Shown one piece after another: positions 43,511-53,332 of a stretch of DNA of 64,000 bases. The DNA is from Acidobacteriota bacterium (GTDB lineage: Bacteria; Acidobacteriota; Terriglobia; Terriglobales; Acidobacteriaceae): contig QIAU01000134.1 of the NCBI GenBank assembly GCA_003225055.1, positions 56,301 to 120,300 of the forward strand. The letters are read 5' to 3'. Under the pieces are notes generated by a model. The model made no database searches, was not told the origin of the DNA, and worked only from the letters and a program-made list of their open reading frames with translations. A program made the translations under genes and the position numbers. Each line of letters starts with the position of its first letter. The first letter of the stretch is position 1.

Positions 43511-44851
43511 ATGCTCAGCCGTTGGCTCAGATTCGCTGCCGCGACGACCGTCGGCGTTGCGCTCGCGTCCCCGTTTGTCGTGGCTCATGATCTGCCCACG
43601 AACACGGTGATGAACGCCTTTGTGAAGATCGAACCAGAGCAGGCGCACCTGGTGGTCCGGGTTCCGTTGGATTTGCTGCGCGGCGCGTCGTTCCCGATGA
43701 AAGGGCCTCAATATGATCTGGCCGCGGCGGGACCGGCAATGCAGGCAGCCCTAAAAGGCTTAGCGGACGGTCTGCCCCTTTGGGAAAACGGGCAACGCCT
43801 GATGCCGTCGAGTTCCAACGGCCGTCTTTCTCTGCCCTCGGACCGTTCTTTTGAAGACTACGATCGCGCGCTAGAGAGTGCCAACCGATCCACTGACCCT
43901 ACGATCGCGATTTACTATGCTCAGGGCTTTGTGGATGCTCATTTCATTTATCCCATTTCATCCCCGGATTCGGTATTCAAGATTCAAACTCAGGTAGCGG
44001 AAGATCTGGGAAGTCTCACGAAGCTGACGATCCGCTACCTGCCGACGGGCGAATCCAGCCGCGTGATGATGATCGCCGGGGGTTCAGGGCCGGTTGCGCT
44101 GAACCCGGCGTGGTATCAGGCGGGCAGTGGCTTTGTCATGCTCGGTGTCGAGCATATTCTGAGTGGCATTGACCACTTGCTGTTCCTGTTCTGTCTGGTC
44201 ATTCCATTCCACCGCCTGCGGGGCCTCATTTCTGTGATCACCGCTTTCACCCTCGCGCATTCGATCACGTTGATCGGTGCGGCGTATCATCTGGCGCCGC
44301 AAGGAGTATGGTTTCCGCCGTTCGTAGAAACCGCGATTGCAGCATCGATCGTCTACATGGGCTTGGAGAACATCGTGGGTGCGGACCTGCGCCACCGCTG
44401 GCTTATCACCGGGATGTTCGGACTCGTACACGGCTTCGGCTTTTCCTACGCCCTCGAGCAGCAGTTGCAGTTCGCCGGCTCGCACCTGCTGGTGTCGCTG
44501 TTCTCGTTCAACCTCGGCATTGAGATTGGGCAGGCCGTGGTGCTGGCGCTGATGCTTCCTGCCCTGGCATTGTCACGGCGCGTGGTACCGGAACGGACGG
44601 GAGCGATCATCCTCTCCGCAGTTGTGGCTCATACCGGCTGGCACTGGATGATGGAGCGCTGGCAAGTGCTGCGGCAAGCACCCTGGCCCCAATTGGACGC
44701 CGCGGATCTGGTGATTTTGGCACGATGGGTAGTTGGACTGTTGCTCGTGTTCGGCGCTGCTCATGTGTTCGCCAAGTGGGCGGAACGCAGGTTCCCGGAA
44801 CGCGTCGAACTGCCGGAACGGCAGATGGGACACTCGGAACGGGCGGCATGA
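43511..44851 (+). CDS. HupE/UreJ-like membrane protein
   Basis: 446 residues. A signal peptide and a periplasmic domain (residues 25-190) precede a membrane part: GVEHILSGIDHLLFLFCLVI, AFTLAHSITLIGAAYHLA, FVETAIAASIVYMGLENIVG, MFGLVHGFGFSYALEQQLQ, SLFSFNLGIEIGQAVVLAL. The repeated His/Glu/Asp positions (HILSGIDH, AHS, HGFGFS, HTGWHW) are those of HupE/UreJ-2, thought to handle nickel. No hydrogenase or urease genes are nearby, so metal specificity is open. Confidence 0.87.
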   Translation: MLSRWLRFAAATTVGVALASPFVVAHDLPTNTVMNAFVKIEPEQAHLVVRVPLDLLRGASFPMKGPQYDLAAAGPAMQAALKGLADGLPLWENGQRLMPSSSNGRLSLPSDRSFEDYDRALESANRSTDPTIAIYYAQGFVDAHFIYPISSPDSVFKIQTQVAEDLGSLTKLTIRYLPTGESSRVMMIAGGSGPVALNPAWYQAGSGFVMLGVEHILSGIDHLLFLFCLVIPFHRLRGLISVITAFTLAHSITLIGAAYHLAPQGVWFPPFVETAIAASIVYMGLENIVGADLRHRWLITGMFGLVHGFGFSYALEQQLQFAGSHLLVSLFSFNLGIEIGQAVVLALMLPALALSRRVVPERTGAIILSAVVAHTGWHWMMERWQVLRQAPWPQLDAADLVILARWVVGLLLVFGAAHVFAKWAERRFPERVELPERQMGHSERAA

Positions 44852-45142
44852 ACCAGAGGCGGTCTCAAAACAGACGTTCACCCATTCCGCTGGCGCCATT
44901 CCTGACTCGCTGCGGCGTTCCTGAAAGCCAGGCCCTCCGCACTGCTGGTTGGGCGCCTTTGACGGGCATTTGTGCCTTTTCTTGCGCATAAACGAACGGA
45001 ACCACCAGCAACATGCACCGATTACGACGGGTCAAACCTCCTGACCTCATGAAGGAGGTCTGAAGGTAGGCTTCATACTTGCATATTTATTTGCCTGAAA
45101 GATCACAGAGCTGAAAAGGGCTTGGAATGCAATTGCGCAGCG
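44852..45142. other. Intergenic stretch with one hairpin
   Basis: No gene recognised. At about 45027-45056 ACCTCCTGACCTCATGAAGG then AGGT gives a 7-bp stem (ACCTCCT/AGGAGGT) with a 10-base loop. This may end transcription of either converging gene. Confidence 0.4.
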
Positions 45143-45523
45143 TCATTTCGGCGAAACGCGCTGCTTGCGCAGCCCGTGCAAGACCATGCCGCCGCTCACC
45201 GCAAAACAACCTATCGCAATCAGCGCGATCACTTCCGCAATTCCTCCGCGAACGCGGAGAACGTCGCCGAAGAAAGCCACGATGGCGCAAATAGTACCCA
45301 GGACGTTGAGCCAGGTGGGCGCCTGCACACCGGGAAAACCACGATAGCGAAAACGAAGTTGGAGCATGAGCGCGACCAGGCCTATAGCCGCGACTACCAC
45401 CACTGCGGCAGGACTAAGAAAATTTGCGCGACTGGTGAAGATGACGACAACAGCCAGCACGCCAATCAGCAGGCCAGAGAGGATGACATTCCAGCGACGT
45501 TCTTTGGTTCGGGGTGCGGGCAA
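45143..45523 (-). CDS. Small multi-pass membrane protein, unknown
   Basis: About 126 residues from TTG 45523; the start is uncertain because the frame is open into the neighbouring coding region. Four hydrophobic helices: ILSGLLIGVLAVVVIFTS, LSPAAVVVVAAIGLVALML, VLGTICAIVAFFGDVLRV and VIALIAIGCFAVSGGMVLHG. No family recognised. It follows the FAD subunit gene of the molybdoenzyme on the same strand by 76 bases. Confidence 0.55.
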   Translation of the reverse strand: MPAPRTKERRWNVILSGLLIGVLAVVVIFTSRANFLSPAAVVVVAAIGLVALMLQLRFRYRGFPGVQAPTWLNVLGTICAIVAFFGDVLRVRGGIAEVIALIAIGCFAVSGGMVLHGLRKQRVSPK

Positions 45524-45599
45524 GGTTCCTCGCAAAGCAGCGCTGCTATTGTAGACGGAGCCGGGCGTAGACGGAAGAAATACCCAGCGAATAACCTGG

Positions 45600-46454
45600 T
45601 TATTTGCCGCTCGCTTCCAAGGCTTGCTCCAGCGCACGCCGGGTGAAAACCGTCGCCAAATGGCGGCGGTACTCGGCCGAGGCATAATAATCGCTCAACA
45701 CTTCGACTCCTTCGGCGGCGTGCGCGGCGGCTTCTGCGATCACCCCCAGCGGTTTGCCACGCAACGCGTTTTCAACTGCCGTGGCGCGGTACGCGATATG
45801 CCCGACGCCGGTAATGCTTATGGCGGCGCTGTCGATCCTGGTGCCCGCTTTCTTTATGCGCACCGCGACTCCCACCACCGCATAGCCGGAAGCCGGATGG
45901 TGAAACTTCTTGTAAGCGACGCTCGCGCCTTCCGTGCGGGGGACCCGGACCTCGGTGATAATCTCGTCGGGACGAAGTTCCGTGGTGAACATGCCGGTGA
46001 AGAACTTGGTTGCCGGGAGGCTACGTTCACCGCTGCGGCTTACGGCCATGATCTCGGCATCGAGTGCCAGAACGGCCGCAGGATAGTCGGCGGCGGGGTG
46101 GGCAGCGGCCAGCGATCCCCCGATGGTACCCCGATTGCGCACCTGGACGTCTCCAATCTGCGAGGCAGCCTGCGCCAGCAGCGGACAGGCAACATGAAGG
46201 ATCTTGGACGAGGCGACGTCGGCGTGAGGCGTCATCGCGCCGATAACAATGCGGTCACCCGATTCGCGAATGTGATTCAGCCCGGCGATACGTCCAAGGT
46301 CAACCACGACAGATGGAGCGGCCAGGCGTAATTTCATAGCGGGCAGCAGGCTGTGTCCGCCGGCGAGTATTTTGGCGTCTTGGCGCGAGGCCAGCAGATC
46401 GAGAGCTTCGCTGAGAGTGCGGGGAGATTCGTAATCGAAATTGGCCGGAATCAT
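45600..46454 (-). CDS. Xanthine dehydrogenase-family FAD subunit (CoxM-like)
   Basis: 284 residues. FAD-binding motifs: AKILAGGHSLLPAMKLRLA and NRGTIGGSLAAAHPAADYPA. The C-terminal CO_deh_flav_C domain runs from about residue 178. It passes electrons from the iron-sulfur subunit to an acceptor. The ATG overlaps the stop of the large subunit (ATGA), so the two are coupled. Order on the minus strand is small iron-sulfur, large molybdopterin, then FAD subunit. Confidence 0.9.
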   Translation of the reverse strand: MIPANFDYESPRTLSEALDLLASRQDAKILAGGHSLLPAMKLRLAAPSVVVDLGRIAGLNHIRESGDRIVIGAMTPHADVASSKILHVACPLLAQAASQIGDVQVRNRGTIGGSLAAAHPAADYPAAVLALDAEIMAVSRSGERSLPATKFFTGMFTTELRPDEIITEVRVPRTEGASVAYKKFHHPASGYAVVGVAVRIKKAGTRIDSAAISITGVGHIAYRATAVENALRGKPLGVIAEAAAHAAEGVEVLSDYYASAEYRRHLATVFTRRALEQALEASGK

Positions 46455-48907
46455 GCCTTACTCCTGGCTGCCTTCTCGGAAACCGAGATCCCTCGCTTCG
46501 CTCGGGATGACGACGGCGTGTCATTGGGTTGTGGTTCGAGTTGTGCAGACGCTTGCGCCTGTTGCATGGCCCTCCAGACGCGCTCGGGTTTCAGTGGCAT
46601 GTCAATGTGCTTGACTCCGAGCACCGAGAGAGCATCGCACACCGCGTTCACCACACAAGGCGTAGAGGCAATCGTGCCTGCTTCGCCGACTCCCTTCACT
46701 CCCATCGGATTTACGGGTGTGGGCGTGACCGTGCGATCGAGCGTGAACTCGGGCAGGAGATGTGCCTTGGGTAGGGCGTAATCCATCATTGTGCCGTTCA
46801 CGATTTGGCCCTCCTCGTTGTAGATCAGCTCTTCCCACATGGCCTGGCCCATGCCCTGAGCGATCCCGCCATGAATCTGGCCGTCCACCAGCATGGGGTT
46901 GATTACGTTTCCGCAATCGTCCACCGCCACGTATTTGTCGATCTTGACTTCGCCTGTTTCCCCATCCACTTCCACCGATGCAATGTGGGCTCCGAAGGGG
47001 AAGGTGAAATTCGATGGTTCGAAGAAGTGGGTGGCCTCCAATCCTGGCTCGAACCCAGCAGGAATATTGCGAGCTGTGTAGGCCGCCATAACCAGTTCGC
47101 CGAAAGAAATAGACTTCTTGCTGCCTTTCCCGCTCAGACGTCCGCGTCCGAAACTGATGTCGGCCGGCTTGGCGCCTAGCAGATGAGCGGCAAGCCTCGC
47201 CATCTTCGTTTTGAGCTTCTGTGTGGCCAGATAAGCTGCCGTACCCCCCACTGCCGTGGCTCGACTGCCAAACGTGCCAATGCCGTAGGGAACGGCCAGC
47301 GTGTCGCCGTGTACAACATTCACATCCTCGGGATGGATTCCGAGTTCGTCGGCAATAAGTTGGGCAAAAGTGGTCTCTTGGCCCTGACCATGAGGTGAGG
47401 CGCCGGTCAGCACCGTGACCTTACCGGTGGGCTCGATGCGCACCGTGCCACTTTCCCACCCCCCGGCGGGCGTGGCGGCGGAGGGGCCAATGGCACAAAT
47501 TTCGACATAAGTCGAAACGCCAACTCCGTAATACTTGCCGTTCTTCCAGCCGCTTTTCTGGCGGCGTCGCAGGCTGTCGTAGCCCGACAACCGCAAAGCG
47601 CGCTTGATGCTCTCCTGGTACTTGGCCGAGTCGTACACGAGGCCCGTAACCGTGGTGAACGGAAATTCCTTGGCTTGGGGGAAATTCTTTATGCGGAGTT
47701 CGACCGGATCCATGCCGAGTTCGTGGGCGGCAACGTCCATGATGCGCTCAATGTTGTAGGTGGCCTCGGGGCGTCCCGCGCCGCGATAGGCGTCGGTAGA
47801 CATCTTGTTGGTGAACACGCCCTGAATTTCAATGTCGATCGCCGGGATTTTGTAGCAGCCCGCCTGCATCAGCGCCGTCAGTTGCGGTATCAGGGGCGTG
47901 AGGAGCTGATGGTACGCGCCCATGTCGGCCAATATGCGGACTCTAAGGCCAAGAATCCTGCCATCCTTTTTGAGGGCGAGTTCGAGATCGTTGATGGTGT
48001 CGCGGCCGTGAATCGTGGAAGTGATGTTCTCGCGGCGGGTTTCGGCCCACTTGATCGGGCGCCCAAGCTTCATGGCCAGCCATGGCACCAGACCCTCTTC
48101 CGCGTAGACATTCAACTTGCTGCCGAATCCGCCGCCCACTTCGGGAGCAATGACACGGACGGCAGTCTCCGGCAGGCCGACCATCACTGAAATCTGCGTC
48201 CGGAGAAGATGTGGTATCTGCGTGGCGGACCAGACCGTCAACCGATTTTCGCCGGGCAAGTATTCGCCAAGCACCGCTCGGGGCTCCATCGCGACAGGAG
48301 CGAGTCGCTGGTTGATCACGCGTTGCTTCACGACGCGATCAGCCTTCTTGAAGGCCGATTGAATGTCACCATTCTTCAGGGCGTGTGTGAACGCACGATT
48401 GGTACGGAACTGCTGGTGAATGACCGGGCTGTCTTTCTCGAGCGCCTTCTCCATGTTGACGACAACCGGTAGCGGCTCGTAATCCACTTCGATCGCCTCG
48501 GCAGCGTCACGCGCGGTGTAGAGATTCTCGGCCACGACGGCGGCTACGGGCTCGCCCACATAGCGGACTCGCTCCGTGGCCAGAACCGGATGCGGCGGCA
48601 GGTTCAGTCCGGGCATCTGAATGGCACATGGGACCATTCCTAGGCCCGTCAAATCGTGCGCAGTAAAAACACCGACCACCCCGGGCAGAGCGCGAGCGGC
48701 GTCGGTGCGGATGGCGCGAATCTCGGCATGTGCCATGGGCGAACGCGTGAAAGCGCAAAACAACATGCGCGGGAGCTTGAGGTCGTCGGTGTAGTGGCTG
48801 GTACCCTGGATGAGGCGCGGATCCTCTTTGCGTTTCAACTTCTTGCCCACCCAAACCGCAGCCAGCTTCGCGTTTCCCTTACCGTTAGCTTTGCCATTTC
48901 GCGCCAT
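46451..48907 (-). CDS. Xanthine dehydrogenase-family molybdopterin subunit
   Basis: 818 residues. Motifs: IAPEVGGGFGSKLNVYAEEG, TDAYRGAGRPEATYNIERIM, TGASPHGQGQETTFAQLIAD, GGTAAYLAT and the catalytic Glu in GVKGVGEAGTIASTP. The active-site loop is AYRGAGRPEA, not the AYRCSFR of true CO dehydrogenase, so the enzyme oxidises an aldehyde or heterocycle. The C-terminal tail SSSRAKRGISVSEKAA is encoded by a palindromic repeat (46485-46512) and is not part of the family fold. Confidence 0.9.
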   Translation of the reverse strand: MARNGKANGKGNAKLAAVWVGKKLKRKEDPRLIQGTSHYTDDLKLPRMLFCAFTRSPMAHAEIRAIRTDAARALPGVVGVFTAHDLTGLGMVPCAIQMPGLNLPPHPVLATERVRYVGEPVAAVVAENLYTARDAAEAIEVDYEPLPVVVNMEKALEKDSPVIHQQFRTNRAFTHALKNGDIQSAFKKADRVVKQRVINQRLAPVAMEPRAVLGEYLPGENRLTVWSATQIPHLLRTQISVMVGLPETAVRVIAPEVGGGFGSKLNVYAEEGLVPWLAMKLGRPIKWAETRRENITSTIHGRDTINDLELALKKDGRILGLRVRILADMGAYHQLLTPLIPQLTALMQAGCYKIPAIDIEIQGVFTNKMSTDAYRGAGRPEATYNIERIMDVAAHELGMDPVELRIKNFPQAKEFPFTTVTGLVYDSAKYQESIKRALRLSGYDSLRRRQKSGWKNGKYYGVGVSTYVEICAIGPSAATPAGGWESGTVRIEPTGKVTVLTGASPHGQGQETTFAQLIADELGIHPEDVNVVHGDTLAVPYGIGTFGSRATAVGGTAAYLATQKLKTKMARLAAHLLGAKPADISFGRGRLSGKGSKKSISFGELVMAAYTARNIPAGFEPGLEATHFFEPSNFTFPFGAHIASVEVDGETGEVKIDKYVAVDDCGNVINPMLVDGQIHGGIAQGMGQAMWEELIYNEEGQIVNGTMMDYALPKAHLLPEFTLDRTVTPTPVNPMGVKGVGEAGTIASTPCVVNAVCDALSVLGVKHIDMPLKPERVWRAMQQAQASAQLEPQPNDTPSSSRAKRGISVSEKAARSKA

Positions 48908-48910
48908 GAC

Positions 48911-49408
48911 TCACCTCGCCCCGGCGCGTGCCGAGACGCGCTTCGCCATCTTGCGGGAGGCGTTCTTCACGGCATTTACGATGTTCTGGTAGCCGGTGCA
49001 GCGGCAGACATTCCCATTGATGGCTTCGCGGATATCCGCACTGGTTGGAGTCGGATGATTGGCGAGCAGATCGTGTGAGCACATCAGCATGCCGGGCGTG
49101 CAGAAGCCGCATTGCAGGCCATGCTCCTCCCAGAAACCCTCCTGGAGGGCATGCAGCTTGTCGCCCTGTGCCAGGCCTTCGACCGTTGTCACCGAGCGAC
49201 CGTCAGCCTGGACCGCAAGCACGGTACAAGACTTGACGGCGCGGCCGTCGAGGAGGACCGTACAGGCTCCGCAGAGAGAGGTTTCGCAGCCGATATGCGT
49301 GCCGGTCAAGCCGGCGACTTCGCGAAGAAAATGCACCAACAAAAGCCGCGGCTCGACGGCCTGCCTATGCGGTTGCCCATTGATATCGATTGTCACGTTC
49401 TTTTGCAT
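48911..49408 (-). CDS. Xanthine dehydrogenase-family 2Fe-2S subunit (CoxS-like)
   Basis: 165 residues from ATG 49408; the longer frame from 49564 runs through low-coding sequence. First cluster: [16 protein letters not shown] with the distal Cys in [11 protein letters not shown]. Second cluster: [20 protein letters not shown] and [16 protein letters not shown]. It shuttles electrons from molybdenum to FAD. It is first in the three-gene operon, 3 bases before the large subunit gene. Confidence 0.92.
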   Translation of the reverse strand: MQKNVTIDINGQPHRQAVEPRLLLVHFLREVAGLTGTHIGCETSLCGACTVLLDGRAVKSCTVLAVQADGRSVTTVEGLAQGDKLHALQEGFWEEHGLQCGFCTPGMLMCSHDLLANHPTPTSADIREAINGNVCRCTGYQNIVNAVKNASRKMAKRVSARAGAR

Positions 49409-49599
49409 GTAACCCCCAGGACCGAAGAAGACTACGGCGGGCAAATTTGAGGCGGCCAACAATAACAAAAACAGAGCGGGAGTTTCAAGGCTGGAGGCCG
49501 GTGACCGACGGTGACGCGGTGATCGGGAGTGTGGTCGCGACGCTATGAGGCACCCGCCATCCACTCGGCTGGCTGGGAATCAGCGTGGCTCACGGCCTA

Positions 49600-49760
49600 G
49601 AGCACGAGTTGACGCGGCAGGAGTCGCCCAGCTTGTCAAAAATCCGAAACAGATCTTTCTTGATGGGTGCTCGCTCACGGCCCAACTCGCGGGAGATCTC
49701 GCCATTGCTGAGACCATCGGCCACCACCTGTTCTTCGCGCCCGGTTAACAGATTATGGCC
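49600..49760 (-). pseudogene. LuxR-type HTH fragment of a response regulator
   Basis: In the minus-strand frame, LTGREEQVVADGLSNGEISR and LFRIFDKLG match a GerE/LuxR HTH. A typical member reads LTKREEEVVRLVAEGLSN, so a few residues are deleted. The receiver domain and C-terminus are missing, hence a remnant. Confidence 0.6.
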
Positions 49761-50079
49761 CGAGGCACTCACTGCCCGCAATGAAGGTACGCGGGTGACA
49801 CCGTTGAGCAAGTATTGCATTTGCTGAGCGTTCGCGCGAGACGTGCGCGCTTACCATGCGGATGCACTTGAAAAAAACCAGCCGAAGGAAACGTTCGAGA
49901 GATTTGGGGGAGGGCCGAAAGGAGAGGGTTGGTGTCAAAAGGGGACGTCTCATGTTCAGTTGTCACCATGGCGGGTGACAAATTCCATTTTGGAACGGGA
50001 AGTGTGGCTAAGTGTGCTAAGTGTGCTGTTGACCGCAGTTCACAGATATGTCGAGAACTATCATCGCGTCGTCGGGAGG

Positions 50080-50265
50080 GACATTATCTGTTCGTTTGGC
50101 TTGCGGAGTTGCCGGGCCTCGTCCAATCGTCCCAAATTGGTGAGAATGCTTGCGAGTTTCTCGATTGCCGACGTGAGCTGGACGCTACTGTTGCCAAATT
50201 GCTTTTCGCCGAGGGCCAGAATCCTCCGGTAATAGGGTTCCGCTTTGTCGAACTTGTTCCATTCA
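50080..50265 (-). pseudogene. TPR-repeat fragment
   Basis: KAEPYYRRILALGEKQFGNS, QLTSAIEKLASILTNLGRLD and EARQLRKPNEQI follow the tetratricopeptide pattern used in tandem kinesin-light-chain-type TPR proteins. Only about two repeats remain and no complete gene surrounds them. Confidence 0.5.
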
Positions 50266-50329
50266 AAACCCCCAATTGTTCGGCGCGGCCGGGTCGAACC
50301 CAACTCAGACACGGCATTGGAAAGATGCC

Positions 50330-50642
50330 TACGTGGAGGGCGGCGCACGAGGTCCCGAGCTTCCTTGCCCCGATGCGTCTTTCGATCGCGTGTTCACGAT
50401 CAACACCATCTATTTCTGGCCCGAGGGTCCGCCCAGGGCTTGGTGAAATCCTGAGAGTACTCAGAAACGACAGCCTTGCAGCCGTGTCTCTTCGATCGAG
50501 GGACAAGAAGCAGAACCATCGAGTGACCCAATATGATTTCCGCTTGTTCTCGGCACAGGATGTGTCCAGCCTGATCGAAGAGGGGGGATTTCGAGATGTC
50601 GGGTGGACCACCGCGACCGGGACAGGTGGTACGATCGGGTGA
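50330..50642 (+). pseudogene. SAM-dependent methyltransferase fragment
   Basis: One frame gives CPDASFDRVFTINTIYFWPE (about 50360-50425); the next gives GLGEILRVLRNDSLAAVSLR, TQYDFRLFSAQDVSSLIEEG and GFRDVGWTTATG. These match the second half of class I methyltransferases (post-I to post-III). The SAM-binding first motif is not seen. A frameshift separates the pieces, so it is non-functional. Confidence 0.6.
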
Positions 50643-50799
50643 CTGTTCGGGGAAACGCTAGAGTCCCCTGTCCTGTTGCCGGCTTAGGGAGTAGTTAATC
50701 AAATCTGACGCGCCTCAAATTCAGAAACTATTAAGGTCGGGCGAGGAGCGGAGACTCTTCGCTCTTTTTGTTTACAATCGAGGGTGGAGGGATGAGCGG

Positions 50800-51813
50800 A
50801 TGGACAACCAGGTCATCGTCACCGGCGGGGCGGGATTCATCGGCTCAAATTTCGTTCTTCAGTGGCTGAGCACCGAGGGCACGCCGGTCGTTAACCTGGA
50901 CAAGCTGACCTACGCGGGCAACTTGCGTAATCTCCACTCCGTTTCGGCTGATCCGCGTTACCAATTGGTTCGGGGCGATATTGCGGACCGGGATGCGGTA
51001 CGGGAACTTTTTCAGCGGCACCGGCCGCGCGCAATCGTTCATTTCGCTGCCGAGAGCCACGTTGACCGTTCCATCCGCGCGCCCGACGATTTTATTCGTA
51101 CCAATGTCAACGGTACTTTCAAGTTGTTGGAGGAGGCAAGGGCATACTGGGACGCACTGCCGGAGGCCGACAAGAGTCGCTTCCGCTTTCTGCACGTCTC
51201 TACCGATGAAGTGTACGGATCATTGGGACCGGAGGATTCGGCTTTCTGCGAAACTAGCCGTTACGAGCCGAACAGCCCATACTCCGCGTCTAAGGCAGCC
51301 TCGGATCACCTGGTTCGCGCTTACTATCACACCTATCCCGAAAAACTCATGCCTCTGCTGATTCTCAATGCGCAGCAGGGCAAGCCGCTGCCGGTGTACG
51401 GCGATGGCAAGAATGTGCGTGACTGGGTTTATGTTACCGATCACTGCGAGGCGGTGCGAACCGTGCTGGCCCACGGCCAGGTGGGACAGACCTACAATAT
51501 CGGCGGGCGCAATGAAAAGCCCAACATCGAAGTGGTGGAAACCATCTGCTCGATTCTGGATGAGGTCAGCCCGAAAGATCCGGTTTTGCCGCATCGTAAG
51601 CTCATCAGCTATGTCAAAGATCGGCCTGGCCATGATCGACGCTATGCCATCGATGCCCGAAAGATTGAGCGTGACCTTGGCTGGAAGCCGCGAGAGACCT
51701 TCGAAACCGGTCTCCGCAAGACCGTCGCGTGGTACTTGAATAATGATGCGTGGGTGACAGAGGTGACGAGCGGAAGTTACCGCCAGTGGATCGCGACGCA
51801 CTACGCAACCTAG
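50800..51813 (+). CDS. rfbB: dTDP-glucose 4,6-dehydratase with an internal deletion
   Basis: 337 residues. Rossmann start [44 protein letters not shown], catalytic [10 protein letters not shown] and [12 protein letters not shown] (Tyr and Lys) are all present. After VRAYYHTY the sequence jumps to [12 protein letters not shown], omitting the usual block of about 18 residues that contains NNYGP. That block contacts the substrate, so activity is doubtful. Length with the block would be about 355, the family norm. It converts dTDP-glucose to the 4-keto-6-deoxy sugar. Next genes are rfbA and rfbC. Confidence 0.88.
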   Translation: MDNQVIVTGGAGFIGSNFVLQWLSTEGTPVVNLDKLTYAGNLRNLHSVSADPRYQLVRGDIADRDAVRELFQRHRPRAIVHFAAESHVDRSIRAPDDFIRTNVNGTFKLLEEARAYWDALPEADKSRFRFLHVSTDEVYGSLGPEDSAFCETSRYEPNSPYSASKAASDHLVRAYYHTYPEKLMPLLILNAQQGKPLPVYGDGKNVRDWVYVTDHCEAVRTVLAHGQVGQTYNIGGRNEKPNIEVVETICSILDEVSPKDPVLPHRKLISYVKDRPGHDRRYAIDARKIERDLGWKPRETFETGLRKTVAWYLNNDAWVTEVTSGSYRQWIATHYAT

Positions 51814-51851
51814 GTATTTCGGCCTCAGGGGCGGTTAAAAAGGCAATTTTC

Positions 51852-52757
51852 ATGGAAACAACTGGAACTTCGCGCAGGATCAATCACAAGGGCATCATTT
51901 TAGCGGGCGGGTCGGGAACGCGCTTGTATCCCGTCACGCACGCCGTCTCCAAGAGCTTGTTGCCGGTTTACAACAAGCCCATGATCTACTATCCGCTCTC
52001 CACTCTGATGCTGGCGGGCATTCGTGACATCCTCATCATCTCTACTCCGCAGGATATCCCGAAGTTTCAGGACCTGCTGGGGGATGGCTCGTGGTTGGGA
52101 CTTTGCCTCGACTACGCCGTACAGCCCAAGCCGGAAGGGATTGCCCAGGCATTTCTCGTCGGCAAACAATTTATTGGACGGGAGGGTTGCTCACTGGTCC
52201 TCGGCGACAACATTTTTTATGGTCATGACCTGGTGAAGAGCTTGCGCCAGGCCACGGAGACTCCTAGAGGCGCCAAGGTCTTTGCCTATCCGGTCACCGA
52301 CCCGGAGCGATATGGGGTTGTCGAGTTCGACGGCGAGGGCAAGGCGCTCAGCCTGGAAGAAAAACCCAAACGGCCCAAGTCCAAATACGCCGTGACCGGT
52401 CTTTATTTCTACGATGAGCAGGTGGTGGCGATCGCGGAAGGATTGAAGCCTTCCTCGAGGGGTGAACTCGAGATCACCGATATCAATAAGGAATACCTCA
52501 AGCGTGGCCAATTGGAAGTGATTGTGATGGGCCGCGGCATGGCCTGGCTTGATACCGGCACACATGAAGCGCTGATGGATGCATCCTTATTCATTCAGAC
52601 TCTGGAGAACCGGCAAGGTCTGATGATCGCGTGCCCGGAGGAGATTGCCTTCCGCAATGGGTACATCACGCCGGAACAACTAGAGAAGATTGGACGTTCC
52701 ATCCGGAACAGTTATGGCGCTTACTTGCTCCAACTGCTGCAGGAGAAAGTTTTCTAA
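51852..52757 (+). CDS. rfbA: Glucose-1-phosphate thymidylyltransferase
   Basis: 301 residues from ATG 51852. [20 protein letters not shown] is the nucleotide-binding loop; [31 protein letters not shown] (metal Asp), [20 protein letters not shown] and [19 protein letters not shown] complete the family signature. It makes dTDP-glucose, the substrate of RfbB. The frame from 51750 is not used because it overlaps rfbB. Confidence 0.95.
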   Translation: METTGTSRRINHKGIILAGGSGTRLYPVTHAVSKSLLPVYNKPMIYYPLSTLMLAGIRDILIISTPQDIPKFQDLLGDGSWLGLCLDYAVQPKPEGIAQAFLVGKQFIGREGCSLVLGDNIFYGHDLVKSLRQATETPRGAKVFAYPVTDPERYGVVEFDGEGKALSLEEKPKRPKSKYAVTGLYFYDEQVVAIAEGLKPSSRGELEITDINKEYLKRGQLEVIVMGRGMAWLDTGTHEALMDASLFIQTLENRQGLMIACPEEIAFRNGYITPEQLEKIGRSIRNSYGAYLLQLLQEKVF

Positions 52758-52772
52758 TATCACCCTCCGCAC

Positions 52773-53315
52773 ATGAAAGTCGTCGACACTCCACTGCCCG
52801 ACGTTCTGGTGATTGAACCCAAGGTGTTCGGCGATTCCCGCGGCTTCTTCCTGGAAACCTATAACCAGCGCGCCATGGCGGAGATCGGGATCCGCGAGAG
52901 TTTCGTCCAAGATAACCATTCCTTTTCGGCTAAGAACGTGCTTCGGGGCTTGCACTACCAGGTGCAAAACCCGCAGGGGAAATTGCTGCGGGTCGTTACA
53001 GGAGAAATTCTGGACGTGGTGGTGGATTTGCGCCGGGGCTCTTCTGCGTACGGCAAGTGGCGAAGCGTTCGGCTTTCTGGAGAGAACAAGCGGATGATCT
53101 GGGTACCGGCGGGATTTGCTCACGGTTTTCGAGTCGTTTCCGAGACGGCGCACGTGTTCTACAAGACCACAGATTTCTATGCGCCGCCGCACGAGCGCAC
53201 GATTGCGTGGAACGATCCGGGACTTGGAATCGACTGGGAACTGGACGGTGAGCCGCTGGTTTCAGCTAAAGACGCCAAAGCTGTTTCCTTTCGGGATGCT
53301 GAAAAGTTCGAATAA
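52773..53315 (+). CDS. rfbC: dTDP-4-dehydrorhamnose 3,5-epimerase
   Basis: 180 residues. Features: DSRGFFLETYNQRAMAEIGI, SFSAKNVLRGLHYQ (catalytic His), LLRVVTGEILDVVVDLRRGS, WVPAGFAHGFRVVSE, YKTTDFYAPPHERTIAWNDP. It starts 15 bases after rfbA. The rfbD reductase needed for dTDP-rhamnose is not in the window. Confidence 0.94.
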   Translation: MKVVDTPLPDVLVIEPKVFGDSRGFFLETYNQRAMAEIGIRESFVQDNHSFSAKNVLRGLHYQVQNPQGKLLRVVTGEILDVVVDLRRGSSAYGKWRSVRLSGENKRMIWVPAGFAHGFRVVSETAHVFYKTTDFYAPPHERTIAWNDPGLGIDWELDGEPLVSAKDAKAVSFRDAEKFE

Positions 53316-53332
53316 GGGCCGCCTGCGGCAGG

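Noticed and set aside
45600..49408. Calling the operon carbon monoxide dehydrogenase
   Set aside because: The large subunit lacks the AYRCSFR active-site loop and has AYRGAGRPEA instead.
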